A stretch of DNA of 64,000 nt from Ianthella basta (taxonomy: Eukaryota; Porifera; Demospongiae; Verongiida; Ianthellidae): positions 7,496,915-7,560,914 of the forward strand of contig OZ025870.1 of assembly GCA_964019415.1 (NCBI GenBank), given 5' to 3'. The first letter of the stretch is position 1. Each line of letters opens with the position of its first letter. The notes below the pieces were generated by a model, which saw only the letters and a program-made list of their open reading frames with translations, did no database searches and was not told the DNA's origin. The position numbers were made by a program, and so were the translations under genes. Positions 1-9,091 of this stretch are shown here, piece by piece.

Positions 1-41
1 CAAATGTCATTAATTAATAAAATACGCAAACACCTTCCTTA

Positions 42-108
42 CAGTGCTTTCGAGGTTCCTTGTCCCGATCGCGATTTGAAGTCTGCACTCGATCACGTGG
101 CACGTGAT
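42..108 (+). repeat. Left terminal inverted repeat of the Tc1/mariner element
   Basis: It begins CAGTGCTTTCGAGG directly after TA and matches the reverse complement of 2842-2908 except at two positions. Its inner end is a 17-bp perfect palindrome, ATCACGTGGCACGTGAT, containing two CACGTG boxes. This could be a transposase-binding site or a promoter element. Confidence 0.93.
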
Positions 109-207
109 AAATGAGCGTCACAATTCGTCATTACGTATTCGAAATTAGAATTGCGTGAGCACTCGTGTAGTAGAGTACAGCCAGTTCGACGGAGTCGCAG
201 TCGGACC

Positions 208-1173
208 ATGCCGAAGGCCTATTCTAGTGACCTCCGATGGAGGATTGTTTGGAGCTACCTTTACAGAGGCCAGGATATTGATGAAGTTGCTGAGCAGTTT
301 TTCTTATGCACCAGAACCGTGCGACGATTTGTGGACTTGTTTCTGAGCACGGGAGATGTAACCAATGAACACAGGAAGCCAGGACCCTCGAAGAAACTAT
401 CAGAAGCGGAACAACTTATACTCTTGCAGATCCTGTTCGAGAATCCTGGTATATATTTGGACGAGATTAAGGAGAAACTGCAGGAATCGAGTGGATTATC
501 TGTTGCCCATAGCACCATATGTGTTGAAGTGCATGAACTTGGACTCACACGGCAGAAAATGGGCTTTATTATGTCTCGCCGATGCGAAGACAAACGGGCT
601 GAGTTCCTCTGCCAAGTTATGAATGTCCCTGCTAGAATGTTTGTGTTCGTGGATGAAACTGGAAGCAACCAATGTGATCTACACCGTGAGCATGGATATG
701 GACTGCGTGGCACAACACCTATCAACTTAAAGTTTCAGACTGTGAATGGCAAAAGAATTTCTGTAATTGCGGCTATGAGTACAAATGGCGTTGAAGATTT
801 CTACATAGTGGAGGGGTCTGTCAATGGCAAGATATTTTGTGAGTACTTGTGCAATAGTTTATTGCCAATACTAAAGCCATTCGACGGAACAAATTCCAAC
901 TCTATTGTAATCATAGACAATGCCTCGATTCATCATCTCGATGAAGCCTGTCAGTTAATCCTCAGCACTGGCTCACTATTGTGGTTTTTGCCACCAAATA
1001 GCCCAGACTTAAACCCAATTGAACAGTTATTTCATCAAGTCAAGGCATTCTTGAGGAATAACCAAGCTGCTTTCCACACTACCAGCGATCCTAGAGTTGC
1101 TATTGCCTCTGCCTTTGCTCAAGTAACAAGAACTGATTGCTGTGCATATATCGGACATGCTGGGTACTTATAA
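208..1173 (+). CDS. Tc1/mariner-type DD34E transposase
   Basis: This is the DDE transposase of the surrounding element; such enzymes bind the TIRs and move the element by cut-and-paste. The N terminus is a helix-turn-helix region (residues about 5-50 from the chosen Met). The catalytic triad is visible: Asp in FVDETGSN (codon at 652), Asp in VIIDNASIHH (codon at 916) and Glu in the PDLNPIEQLF motif (codon at 1021). Exactly 34 residues separate the second Asp from the Glu, hence DD34E. I start at ATG 208 (MPKAYSSDLRWR, context ACCATGC), because the 19 extra residues from the upstream in-frame ATG at 151 are Arg/Ser-rich and unlike the family. The frame is 321 codons, uninterrupted, so the enzyme may be functional. 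Confidence 0.9.
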   Translation: MPKAYSSDLRWRIVWSYLYRGQDIDEVAEQFFLCTRTVRRFVDLFLSTGDVTNEHRKPGPSKKLSEAEQLILLQILFENPGIYLDEIKEKLQESSGLSVAHSTICVEVHELGLTRQKMGFIMSRRCEDKRAEFLCQVMNVPARMFVFVDETGSNQCDLHREHGYGLRGTTPINLKFQTVNGKRISVIAAMSTNGVEDFYIVEGSVNGKIFCEYLCNSLLPILKPFDGTNSNSIVIIDNASIHHLDEACQLILSTGSLLWFLPPNSPDLNPIEQLFHQVKAFLRNNQAAFHTTSDPRVAIASAFAQVTRTDCCAYIGHAGYL

Positions 1174-1496
1174 TTACTGTGAAGAGCTCTAATTGATCTT
1201 TTACTTACTATACTATAATTACTGTACTTACATAACCCACAACTGGTTCCTTATCATTTAATCATATACATAAAGCAAGTTAAAAAATTGAATTACATGT
1301 AAAATGTAGCCAATTATACAAGTAAAAATGCATGCATGGGATCGCAGCTGCAAAACACAATGAAGTATATAAGAGGGATGCATACTAAAGATGGCATACA
1401 CAATACTGTAAACTATAGCAAAAACTCAACACAGTGACTGTAGTACTATGTCCACTGCATGCAAGTGGCAATTGATGACTAATGCATGCATGTAGA

Positions 1497-2787
1497 CTAC
1501 AAAGAATCCATCATAGCCAGTATCTTCTCCTTTTGTTTCTGAAAGTCAGCCGTGGAAATTACGTCCAGATCTAACAACTCGTGCAGCTCTTTGATCTGCT
1601 TAATGTAAGCAGATCGAAGGGAGGCTGCCGACTTTGGGGTCTTGAACCATGTGCTTGATCCTCCCGAGGGGGTGAAGATGATAAGTTGACTGATGCAATT
1701 GCTGTTGCTGAGCATGAGCAATGAGACCGGCTCTGGCCTTTGCTTGTCGATAGCCTCCTGAACATGGACCCAAGTGGTGGTGAATCTGTGCTTGTATGAG
1801 CACCACTGCAGATTGCCTCTGCCCATAACCTATATTGTGGAGCAGAATAAGCAGAGCCGTGCTTTTCCTTCAGCTCATCAAACAAGTTTTGAACACACTC
1901 ATGCCGTTCATCCAGTACCGAGACTTTTCGCCTCTTTTCTGTGGAAGTATCTTTGTCATGGACGTCAGCAGGATTCACATCATCATTCCCTTCACCTTGC
2001 ATTACACACTCGCACCAGAGTTCACCCTTACCCTTGCTTAGGGTAGTGTCAATAAGCTTTTGAAGTTCACCATCTGTGTGGAAGCATACTTTTTTCCTTC
2101 CCTTCACGACATACCCAACACTGCCCACTGCACGAATGGGCAACTGATGTGCCAGGTAGAATTTCAAATCTTTAAGAGTGCGTATGTCCTTGATGTCTAC
2201 CTCAGTCAAAATGAAATTTCTTTCAACTTTTCCCTTTCTGCAACTGACTTTTACCATTAGGCTGTCAATTGAATCAGGCTCACTGACACTGCACTCAGGG
2301 GCATCGTTCTGTTCATTGCTGCCACTGGGAGATGCATGCCTAAAATGGTATGGCAAAGTAGGTATGATCACAGACATTTGTTGGGACTGGAAGGAAGTGC
2401 CTCTGCCAAGGGTTACATCTCCAGCATGGGTTGGCATGATGGATGGCTCCACTGATGGCTGGGAAGAATTGGCACTGTAAGTGGTTTCATTTCCCACTGG
2501 GGCCGGCAAAACAATAGACTCCTCCACTGTGTGCTGTGACTGAGGACTAATGGCACCACTGGGGTTCATATCTCCCGTTGGGGGGCGGGGAGAACTGGCA
2601 GCTAACAATGACTCCACTACGGAGTTGACGCGCCTCTTGTCTAGAGCTACAAAAGGGGACATATTGCGTTTAAATATAATGGTCACACTAGCATCAACTG
2701 GCACACAGAAGAATACATTGACGTATAATTACCTGAGACTGGCGACTCACAACCAAAAAGCTGCTCAAGAAGGTCGGACGGGTTCAT
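1497..2787 (-). CDS. Second, spliced gene of the Tc1/mariner element (conserved unknown protein, frameshifted near its end)
   Basis: Exon 1 runs 2787-2733 (starting MNPSDLLEQLF). A GT-AG intron 2732-2647 joins it in frame to a long exon beginning ALDKRRVNS. The protein has a Ser/Pro-rich N-terminal stretch, a middle domain (around VKVSCRKGKVER to KGKGELWCECV) and the motif QYRLWAEAICSGAHTSTDSP. I recall the pattern YRLWA...G.H.S.D.PP from uncharacterised cnidarian and sponge proteins. The expected C terminus (SLRSAYIKQIKELHELLDLD, resembling a SHOCT-type short helical hairpin) lies in another frame at about 1497-1690. A frameshift near 1690-1780 or an unrecognised small intron must therefore connect them. 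Function unknown; encoding within a transposon suggests an accessory or regulatory role. Confidence 0.65.
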
Positions 2788-2841
2788 GCCTAAATCGCCG
2801 AGCCGCGCGCGCACTGTATACGCGTAACGTGACGTAAAAAC

Positions 2842-2908
2842 ATCACGTGCCACGTGATCGAGTGCAGACTTCAAATTGCGATCAGGACAAGGAACCTCGA
2901 AAGCACTG
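2842..2908 (-). repeat. Right terminal inverted repeat of the Tc1/mariner element
   Basis: Reverse complement of 42-108 with two substitutions. It ends in CACTG followed by TA (2909-2910). The same double-CACGTG palindrome lies at its inner end, just upstream of the start codon of the minus-strand gene. Confidence 0.93.
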
Positions 2909-3896
2909 TATCAGTTAGCACAGACCCATTAGCAAATTGATTACAAGAGCAGAAGCACCACAAGTCAAGCAATTTGTGAAGGGACAAGAGCTCAATGTCA
3001 GCCATAAAATTTATGACACTACTCTTCTCGAATGTGGCACTGAAAGCCAAGGAGGTAGTGTTGGATTGTCTTGGGGGGGTATTGCTCGCTGTTTTGCTTC
3101 TGCGTGCTTCTGTACAAAATTTGCAGAGTCATTTGGAAAGCTGCTGGTGGTAATCACTCAGGAGAGTTCAACGGAGACACTGTCAGTGGAGCTGCTGAGG
3201 GCATTCCTTGCGCTGGCACAATCCTTGAACAGCTTTATGCACTTCGTGTCACTAGCAGTTTACTTTAGGACAAATCCGTGACTTAAACTCTTCAAAGTCG
3301 TCATGGAAAGATCAAATCTCTTGTTCGGCAGAGGTCTGTTCTCTTTTCAGCATTGCGCGAACACTTTGGAGTATTAGCCAAAAGCCCACGCATTTGTCTG
3401 GGCTTATTTTTGTGGTAAACCACTTACTACACGCTTTTAATGGCGTATGGCATACTTTACTGCACTCGCCCCCGGTCCTCAAGCAGTACAAGCAGTATGC
3501 CATTGAAAGTGGGTAGTAACTACGCTGTCACCTTGTTTACGGATAAGATTCTGGAAGAGGTTACAGGCCATTTTCTCAATATCGCACCGAGCTATTTTTG
3601 TACTTTGAGTGAGCTTATCTTGGGAACAGGAGCAACTATCAAAGCACAACAAAGCACAACAGAGAGTTCATTAACTGTACTTCCACCCAGTACCACTAAC
3701 TCAAAACCAACAAATAGCATGAAGTGCTTTCCTCAAATCTGCTCACCTATGACAAAACTATGATCAGACGTTCTGGTTACATGGCACTAGGAGCAGTGGT
3801 GAGGACTTCTTTCTTGAAGCACTTTGCAAGGTGGCTGCACATGGATGCTTGCTCAAAGTTTTTGTTTGTCCATGTTGACATGATGAGCAATAGAAA

Positions 3897-3955
3897 TAAT
3901 AAGTATTTCGAGTTAAAGAAATTGTGGGGCTGCCACCCCAACTCGAAATACTTGC
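3897..3955. repeat. Miniature foldback repeat
   Basis: AAGTATTTCGAGTT and its reverse complement flank a short core with inverted GTGGGG/CCCC parts. The same inverted termini recur near 26300-26375, 40540-40580, 41490-41560 and 53397-53453, so this is a small member of a dispersed family. Confidence 0.7.
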
Positions 3956-4033
3956 TCCCTTCAGTCACTGCTCTGTCACTTACAATAGGTAAACAGGACA
4001 TTGTGTCATACACTTCAGTGACCTCAATGCCTG

Positions 4034-4036
4034 CAC

Positions 4037-4070
<34 letters not shown>

Positions 4071-4156
4071 CACTGTCACCAGACATACATGACACACGCA
4101 CACACACACATGCACACATGCGTGCACACACACACACACACACACCACACACACAA
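4034..4156. repeat. CA/GT microsatellite
   Basis: A long, slightly interrupted (CA)n tract. It sits beside a dispersed repeat; a second copy of that repeat (10390-10930) also has a CA-rich tract on its left side (about 10260-10310). Confidence 0.9.
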
Positions 4157-4239
4157 GCGCAGAGAAATCTCCAGCACAGACAGACACATGGCTGCTTACA
4201 GCACATGCATTTACAATGAGTATTTACAGTAACATACTG

Positions 4240-4790
4240 TACCAAGGAACCCACAGTTGTGAGAGTAGCTAGTGTTCTGTGATGGCAAAGCTACGTACAT
4301 ACGTAGTTTGCTACAGCGCAGTACGCGTGGGCCAGGCTCTGAAGAGCATTTAGAAGGGCAACTGTGTGCGCTAAGCTTTTCAACACTACAGACGGTTGAA
4401 ATACGTTAGCGTGTACATATCACGGTGCTCACCAGTTTCTACGTTACTCCTGTCATGTGTTCCAGACGGCAGAGTGAAGTCCTCCAAGGCGGGCGTGGCC
4501 ATTATCGAAGAAGGCACTGGATGAAGTTGATGACCTTTTGGGCGCTGTCTCAAAGCTGTCTCTTTGCCCGTCGACCAGAAGTGCTGTAGGAGTCTGTTCT
4601 ATGATTAGTGGAGGAAGAGAACGTTCAAAGTTCGCTAAGTCGAGGGTTTAGAAGCCGGCTTTGAAAGTTCCTTGGTCTCGCACACAGTCCACTTCCAGCC
4701 GAATAGAAAGGCGTACAATATAAATTCCCCATACCCAATACTTTGCCCAATGCATTCAGTATAAATGTAAGCATTGGCATACAACCGTAG
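4240..4790 (+). repeat. Dispersed repeat, copy 1
   Basis: It aligns by eye, with many substitutions, to 10390-10930. Shared blocks include the stretch around AACTGTGTGCGCTAAGCTTT, the CACCAGTTTCTACGTTACTCCTGTCA region, and a tail CAATATAAATTCC...ATATAAATGTAAGCA. No open frame is conserved between copies. It is probably a non-autonomous element. Confidence 0.6.
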
Positions 4791-5951
4791 CTTCACACAG
4801 ATGATTTCTTTGGAATGTGACTGACCGTAACTGCTGACCTGACAACTGGCACAGCAAAGGATCCTGACTATTCTCTGGTTCTCTTTTGCAACTCAGTTCT
4901 TCCCTGGCAGCTGTTTCTCATGTCTTTGTACACATGACAGCTGCACACCAATGCCTCCATGCTGAATTCACCGTTCACTTGCCATATCCATGCATTCCCT
5001 CCACTATCTGCTCCTTTGAAGCCTTTGGTTTGAAATTTCACATCATTATCACAGCTAATAGCAACCGTTATTGTCAACTTATCAATAATGACAAACTCAA
5101 GATCACTGGGCTCTGAAAACTATTTCTGTGAAAACTTGTGGAAAGCCAATCTGTGGAAATTGTGCTCCTCAAAAATTTGGATCCATACAGTAGTACGAAA
5201 GGGAGGTCTATAGCCAATGTACACAACTGAGTCACTTGCATATTTACCGAGGTGTGAAGCCCCAAGATAAATGTGAGCGCTGAGGTCGTATATAGAAGCT
5301 ACAGACTGACTATCGCCATAAAATAGCACAGGCAAAAGATGTACAGGGTGCCAGTAATACCAACTTAAGGGATGCATTTTGATTACTGATCACTGCTCAT
5401 TGCTGTCGCGCAAACTATGCAGACATGGATGTGAAGTTGAGCAAAGCCCATCTGTAGACTTCCACACGCTTTTTGTTCAACACATTGCTGCAGATGGCCC
5501 TGCTGTTTGGTTCTTGTTACATGGGTGGTGTACAAAAACAAATTGCCAGATCCTCTGCTGAATGAAGCTGACGATACACTATTTTAAAAATAGCCCCAGT
5601 TATCTGATGTGATAGTTGGTTGCCACAGGCATGTATTCCCCATTGGTCAGCACAGGTTCTTGAAAGTGTTTCATGAATGTAATAGAGAATTGTGCTATCC
5701 TAACCCTAATCTTAACCCAATGACATAATGCTGGCACATATATTAGCTTTGGACTTCCTGCCGCACTATATACTTGGAGTATGTGATATGTTAGTGCTTG
5801 AATATGCTCACTTAGCAAATGATTGTAATGGTATTGTGTCTTGTTCCATGCACTGTATTATTGTGCTGAACTAGCAGTGGATATAGAAAAATGACAAATA
5901 CTTACATGAGCTGTCTTATAATCAATGTTGTACTTCATGCTCTTCTTACAG

Positions 5952-8900
5952 GACACTGTCAATTGTTGGAATTGGTGCTCAAGAAGTGTGGTACTCCGTC
6001 AGGAGGTCAGTATGTGAACTCCCATGGACAAACACCCCTTCATGAGGTTGCTTGCAGTAAGGGTAAACCAAGTGATGCTCTCTTTGATCTTTTGCTCAAG
6101 GCAGGTGTTGACCCTAAGGTAAAGGACAAATATCAGAAGACTGCCTTAGAGTACTGTACTAGAGCTGGGAGAGACTGGACTTACAGCAAACTGAATGACT
6201 ATCAAAGGGCTTTTGAGAAGGAAAGAAAGGAAGGAAAGGCAAATAAGAAAAAGAGGAAAAAAGAGAAGAAAGTTGCTCCTGGCACAGCAGTAGTGCCCGA
6301 GGAATCTAAAGATACTGATGGCCCTGTTGGTCATTCGGAGCTACCAAAGGAGAAGGAGCCAGTTTCGAAGACTACTACTGAGACTACTGTCAAGAAGCTC
6401 AATATACCGGGTTTGGTTGATAAATCTGTTAAATGGGTTAAGATGTATGGCCTTAAAGAACCACAAAGTCTTCCAGCTGAGGAGCTAACTAGCTCATCCC
6501 AGGTTTTGGACGATGAAGACTCACTGCTGGATGATGATGGTGGGTCATCATGCGAGGAAGTAGAAGAGACTGTTGGCCATGGACAGTTGGTACTATCAGA
6601 CTATGTCCCCAAAAAGCAACCAGACATGCAAAGTGTTTCACAGGGTGACTTTGATGGACTGACTTGGGAGGTAGATTGTACTGAGAAGTTTTGGAAGCAC
6701 CTGGGTGGCCTACCTGAATTTCTGCGTAGAAAAGCAATTTCTGTTATCCGGCGTCTTGCTTCTGGAGAGTGGCATCCTCGCTTTCGAACGTGTGTTAGTG
6801 GGGAGCAATCTTTGAATGTGTATGAGCTGAAACTGACCAAAGGAACGCGCATTGTTTGGCAAAAGGCCATAGACTACTCATCCAGGTGTTCAGAGGGCCT
6901 AAACAAAGTTGTGTACTCTGAGATTATTCGCCTATGGGATGTAGTCAAGCACAAAGACATGCATCGCTCCGTGGACTATGTTACAGATTCCCTTCGAAAA
7001 GGAAAATGTTCACATGTGAAATATATCTTGCAGCAATTTAAGTTCCCACCTGAAGATCAGACTACATCTACAAGAGATCGTGTCCCTAGGCTATTTGTAT
7101 GTGGTGAACTGAAGCAGGACCACAAAGATGCAGAATATTCTCCACCAGCCCTTCCCGGTGAAAGGGACTACAATGTCATTACATTTTATGCTTTCTCTTC
7201 TGCACTTGTTCAGAGTATTCTATCCAGTGGAAATCACAGGCAGGACTTTCCTTTCAAGGGCTGGCCAGAGGAACATGACATTATCAGCTTGCAAGAAGGA
7301 CAGACTATTCTCCTACTTGGTAGAAGTGGAACTGGAAAAACAACCTGCTGTGTGTATCGCCTTTGGAACCAATGTAGCATGTATTGGAAAATGGCAGCAG
7401 GGCCTTACATTAGGCGAGTTCCCTTACTGTTTGTGAAGCAGGCTCCTCCTGTACCTGAGGGTGATGATGGTTCATGCAGCTCTAATCCAGTGCAAGAGAG
7501 GCAACTTGATGTACCCCCACCAGTACTTGGTGCTGTGTCAATAGCATCTGATGAAGTAAGGAGAGATAATCTGATTTACATCGACCCATCAGTTGTGGAG
7601 CAAGAGGACTGGTACCAGAGCTGGCAAGAGCAAGTGAGGAGTGTAGCAAGAAAAGATGCTACTACCAAGGAAACAGCATCTGCAGATATGGATGTTACAC
7701 AAGAAGATGAAGAAGTGTGTTTTGACCACCTTCGACAAGTGTTCATCACTAAGAACCCTGTCTTAGTTTCTCAAGTGAAGAAAAAATTTTATGATCTGGC
7801 AGCAAGTGCTCATCACATGAAAAAACACATTCAGTTTGAAACTACAGCACTACCAGCAACACTCCAGGAATTTCCTGATCACAATTTCCCTTTATTTCTG
7901 ACATCATTTCAATGGTTGAATCTGTTAGACGCTAGCTTAGGTGATGGAGAGCCCTTTTTTCCTCGTACTGAAGCTGGCATTCTGCTGATTGAGCTGAAAG
8001 ATTCTACAGGAGAGTTTAGTACTAGTCATGATGACATTGATCTATTTGATGAATCAGAATCTGACTTTGAAGGTGATGAAGAGGTGCATGCAGTTCAGGC
8101 TGATAGAAGGGAGACACAGAGGTCAGGGGCTGATGTCCGACGCATTGTGGACAGTGCATACTTCTGTGATGTGATTTGGCAGCAAATCACAAAGCGTTAT
8201 TCTGAATTGCGGCGTAAGTATGACCCTGTCTTAATATGGATGGAGATTCGATCTTTCCTGAAAGGGTCATATGAAGCTCTAATGACAGGAAATGGACACC
8301 TGGATCTTTCTGAATACGAGAAGATTGGTGCTAAAAGAGCCAGCAATTTCAGTATAGAGAGAAAGGAAGTGTACAAGCTCTTTAGAGAGTATGAGAAGTA
8401 CCTCTCACAGAATCAGCTCATTGACCAATGTGACTGGGTATTTGATCTCTTCAGGCGTCTTACAAAGCAGAGTGAAGTGTCATTTGTAATTCATGAGGTA
8501 TACATTGACGAGGTACAGGATTTCACTGAAGCAGAGTTATATCTCATTATCCATTGTTGCAGGTTCCCAAATGGTCTTTTCCTTACTGGAGACACCGCAC
8601 AAAGTATAATGCGAGGAGTGTCATTTCGCTTTCAAGATCTCCGTTCACTGTTTTATCATTTCAGTGAGTCCTACTGTGCAAGAGAAGCAAAGAAACTGCC
8701 ACAAATTGTACCGAAGGTGCACCAACTCACTCAAAATTTCCGTTCACACTCTGGGATTCTAAACCTGGCTGCCCTGTGTATAAGGTTAATCCAGCATTTC
8801 TTCCCACATTCTATTGACATTTTGCCTGAAGACTGTGGGTTGTTTCCAGGCCCTCTACCAGTTGTACTACATGCAGCTTCAACTAGTGATTTAGCTATCA

Positions 8901-9091
8901 TCCTGAAGGGCAACAGGAGGGAAGCCTCCACTATTGAATTTGGAGCCCACCAAGCAATTCTAGTCCAGTCTGATGAGGCCAAGAAGACACTACCTAACGA
9001 ACTAGCTGGTGCTATTGTGCTAACCATCTTTGAGGCCAAAGGATTAGAATTTGATGATGTCCTACTGTACAACTTTTTTGCTGATTCAAAG
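5952..9091 (+). CDS. TRANK1-like gene exon: ankyrin repeats and helicase motifs I-V
   Basis: Ankyrin repeats occupy about the first 60 residues (GHCQLLELVL..., HGQTPLHEVA, KTALEYC), followed by a Lys/Glu-rich segment. At about 6643-6975 lies a compact domain (GLTWEVDCTEKFWKHLGG to YSEIIRLWDVV) that TRANK1 proteins carry before the helicase. Walker A is at 7319-7345 and the DEVQD Walker B at 8507-8521. GDTAQSI follows at about 8587, QNFRSH at about 8733 and EAKGLEFDDV at about 9032. An acidic insert (DDIDLFDESESDFEGDEE) separates the motifs. The donor is AAG|gtaagg. The open frame extends upstream of the acceptor to 5891, but those residues are intronic. Confidence 0.88.

Larger units (their letters stand above)
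42..2908. mobile_element. Complete Tc1/mariner-type DNA transposon with two convergent genes
   Basis: Both ends carry the same 67-bp sequence in inverted orientation, and each is flanked by a TA dinucleotide (40-41 and 2909-2910), the target duplication expected of the IS630-Tc1-mariner superfamily. Inside are a + strand transposase (208-1173) and a - strand spliced gene (2787 to 1497), facing each other across about 320 bp. At 2.87 kb the element is longer than a classical one-gene Tc1 (about 1.6 kb) because of this second gene. The transposase frame is open and the two TIRs differ at only two positions, so the insertion looks fairly young. It lies upstream of the first visible TRANK1-like exon and is probably in an intron of that gene. 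Confidence 0.9.
2911..5951. other. Probable intron of the first TRANK1-like gene, no recognised exon
   Basis: Apart from the repeats listed separately, I find no frame here that resembles a known protein and none with convincing splice sites. Short open frames at 2937-3281 and 3312-3760 are unrecognised. A splice acceptor (cttcttacag) ends the stretch at 5951. Confidence 0.5.

Noticed and set aside
2937..3763. Several short frames after the Tc1/mariner element
   Set aside because: Examined as possible 5' TRANK1 exons; none has TPR or ankyrin pattern or matching splice phase.
4034..4156. CRISPR-like spaced repeats
   Set aside because: This is a simple CA microsatellite. The other repeat arrays have no unique spacers of constant length, and the genome is eukaryotic.
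5891..5951. Start of the upstream TRANK1-like gene at the ATG at 5891
   Set aside because: A splice acceptor at 5950-5951 with phase-consistent coding after it, and an ankyrin repeat already under way, show that this ATG is intronic.
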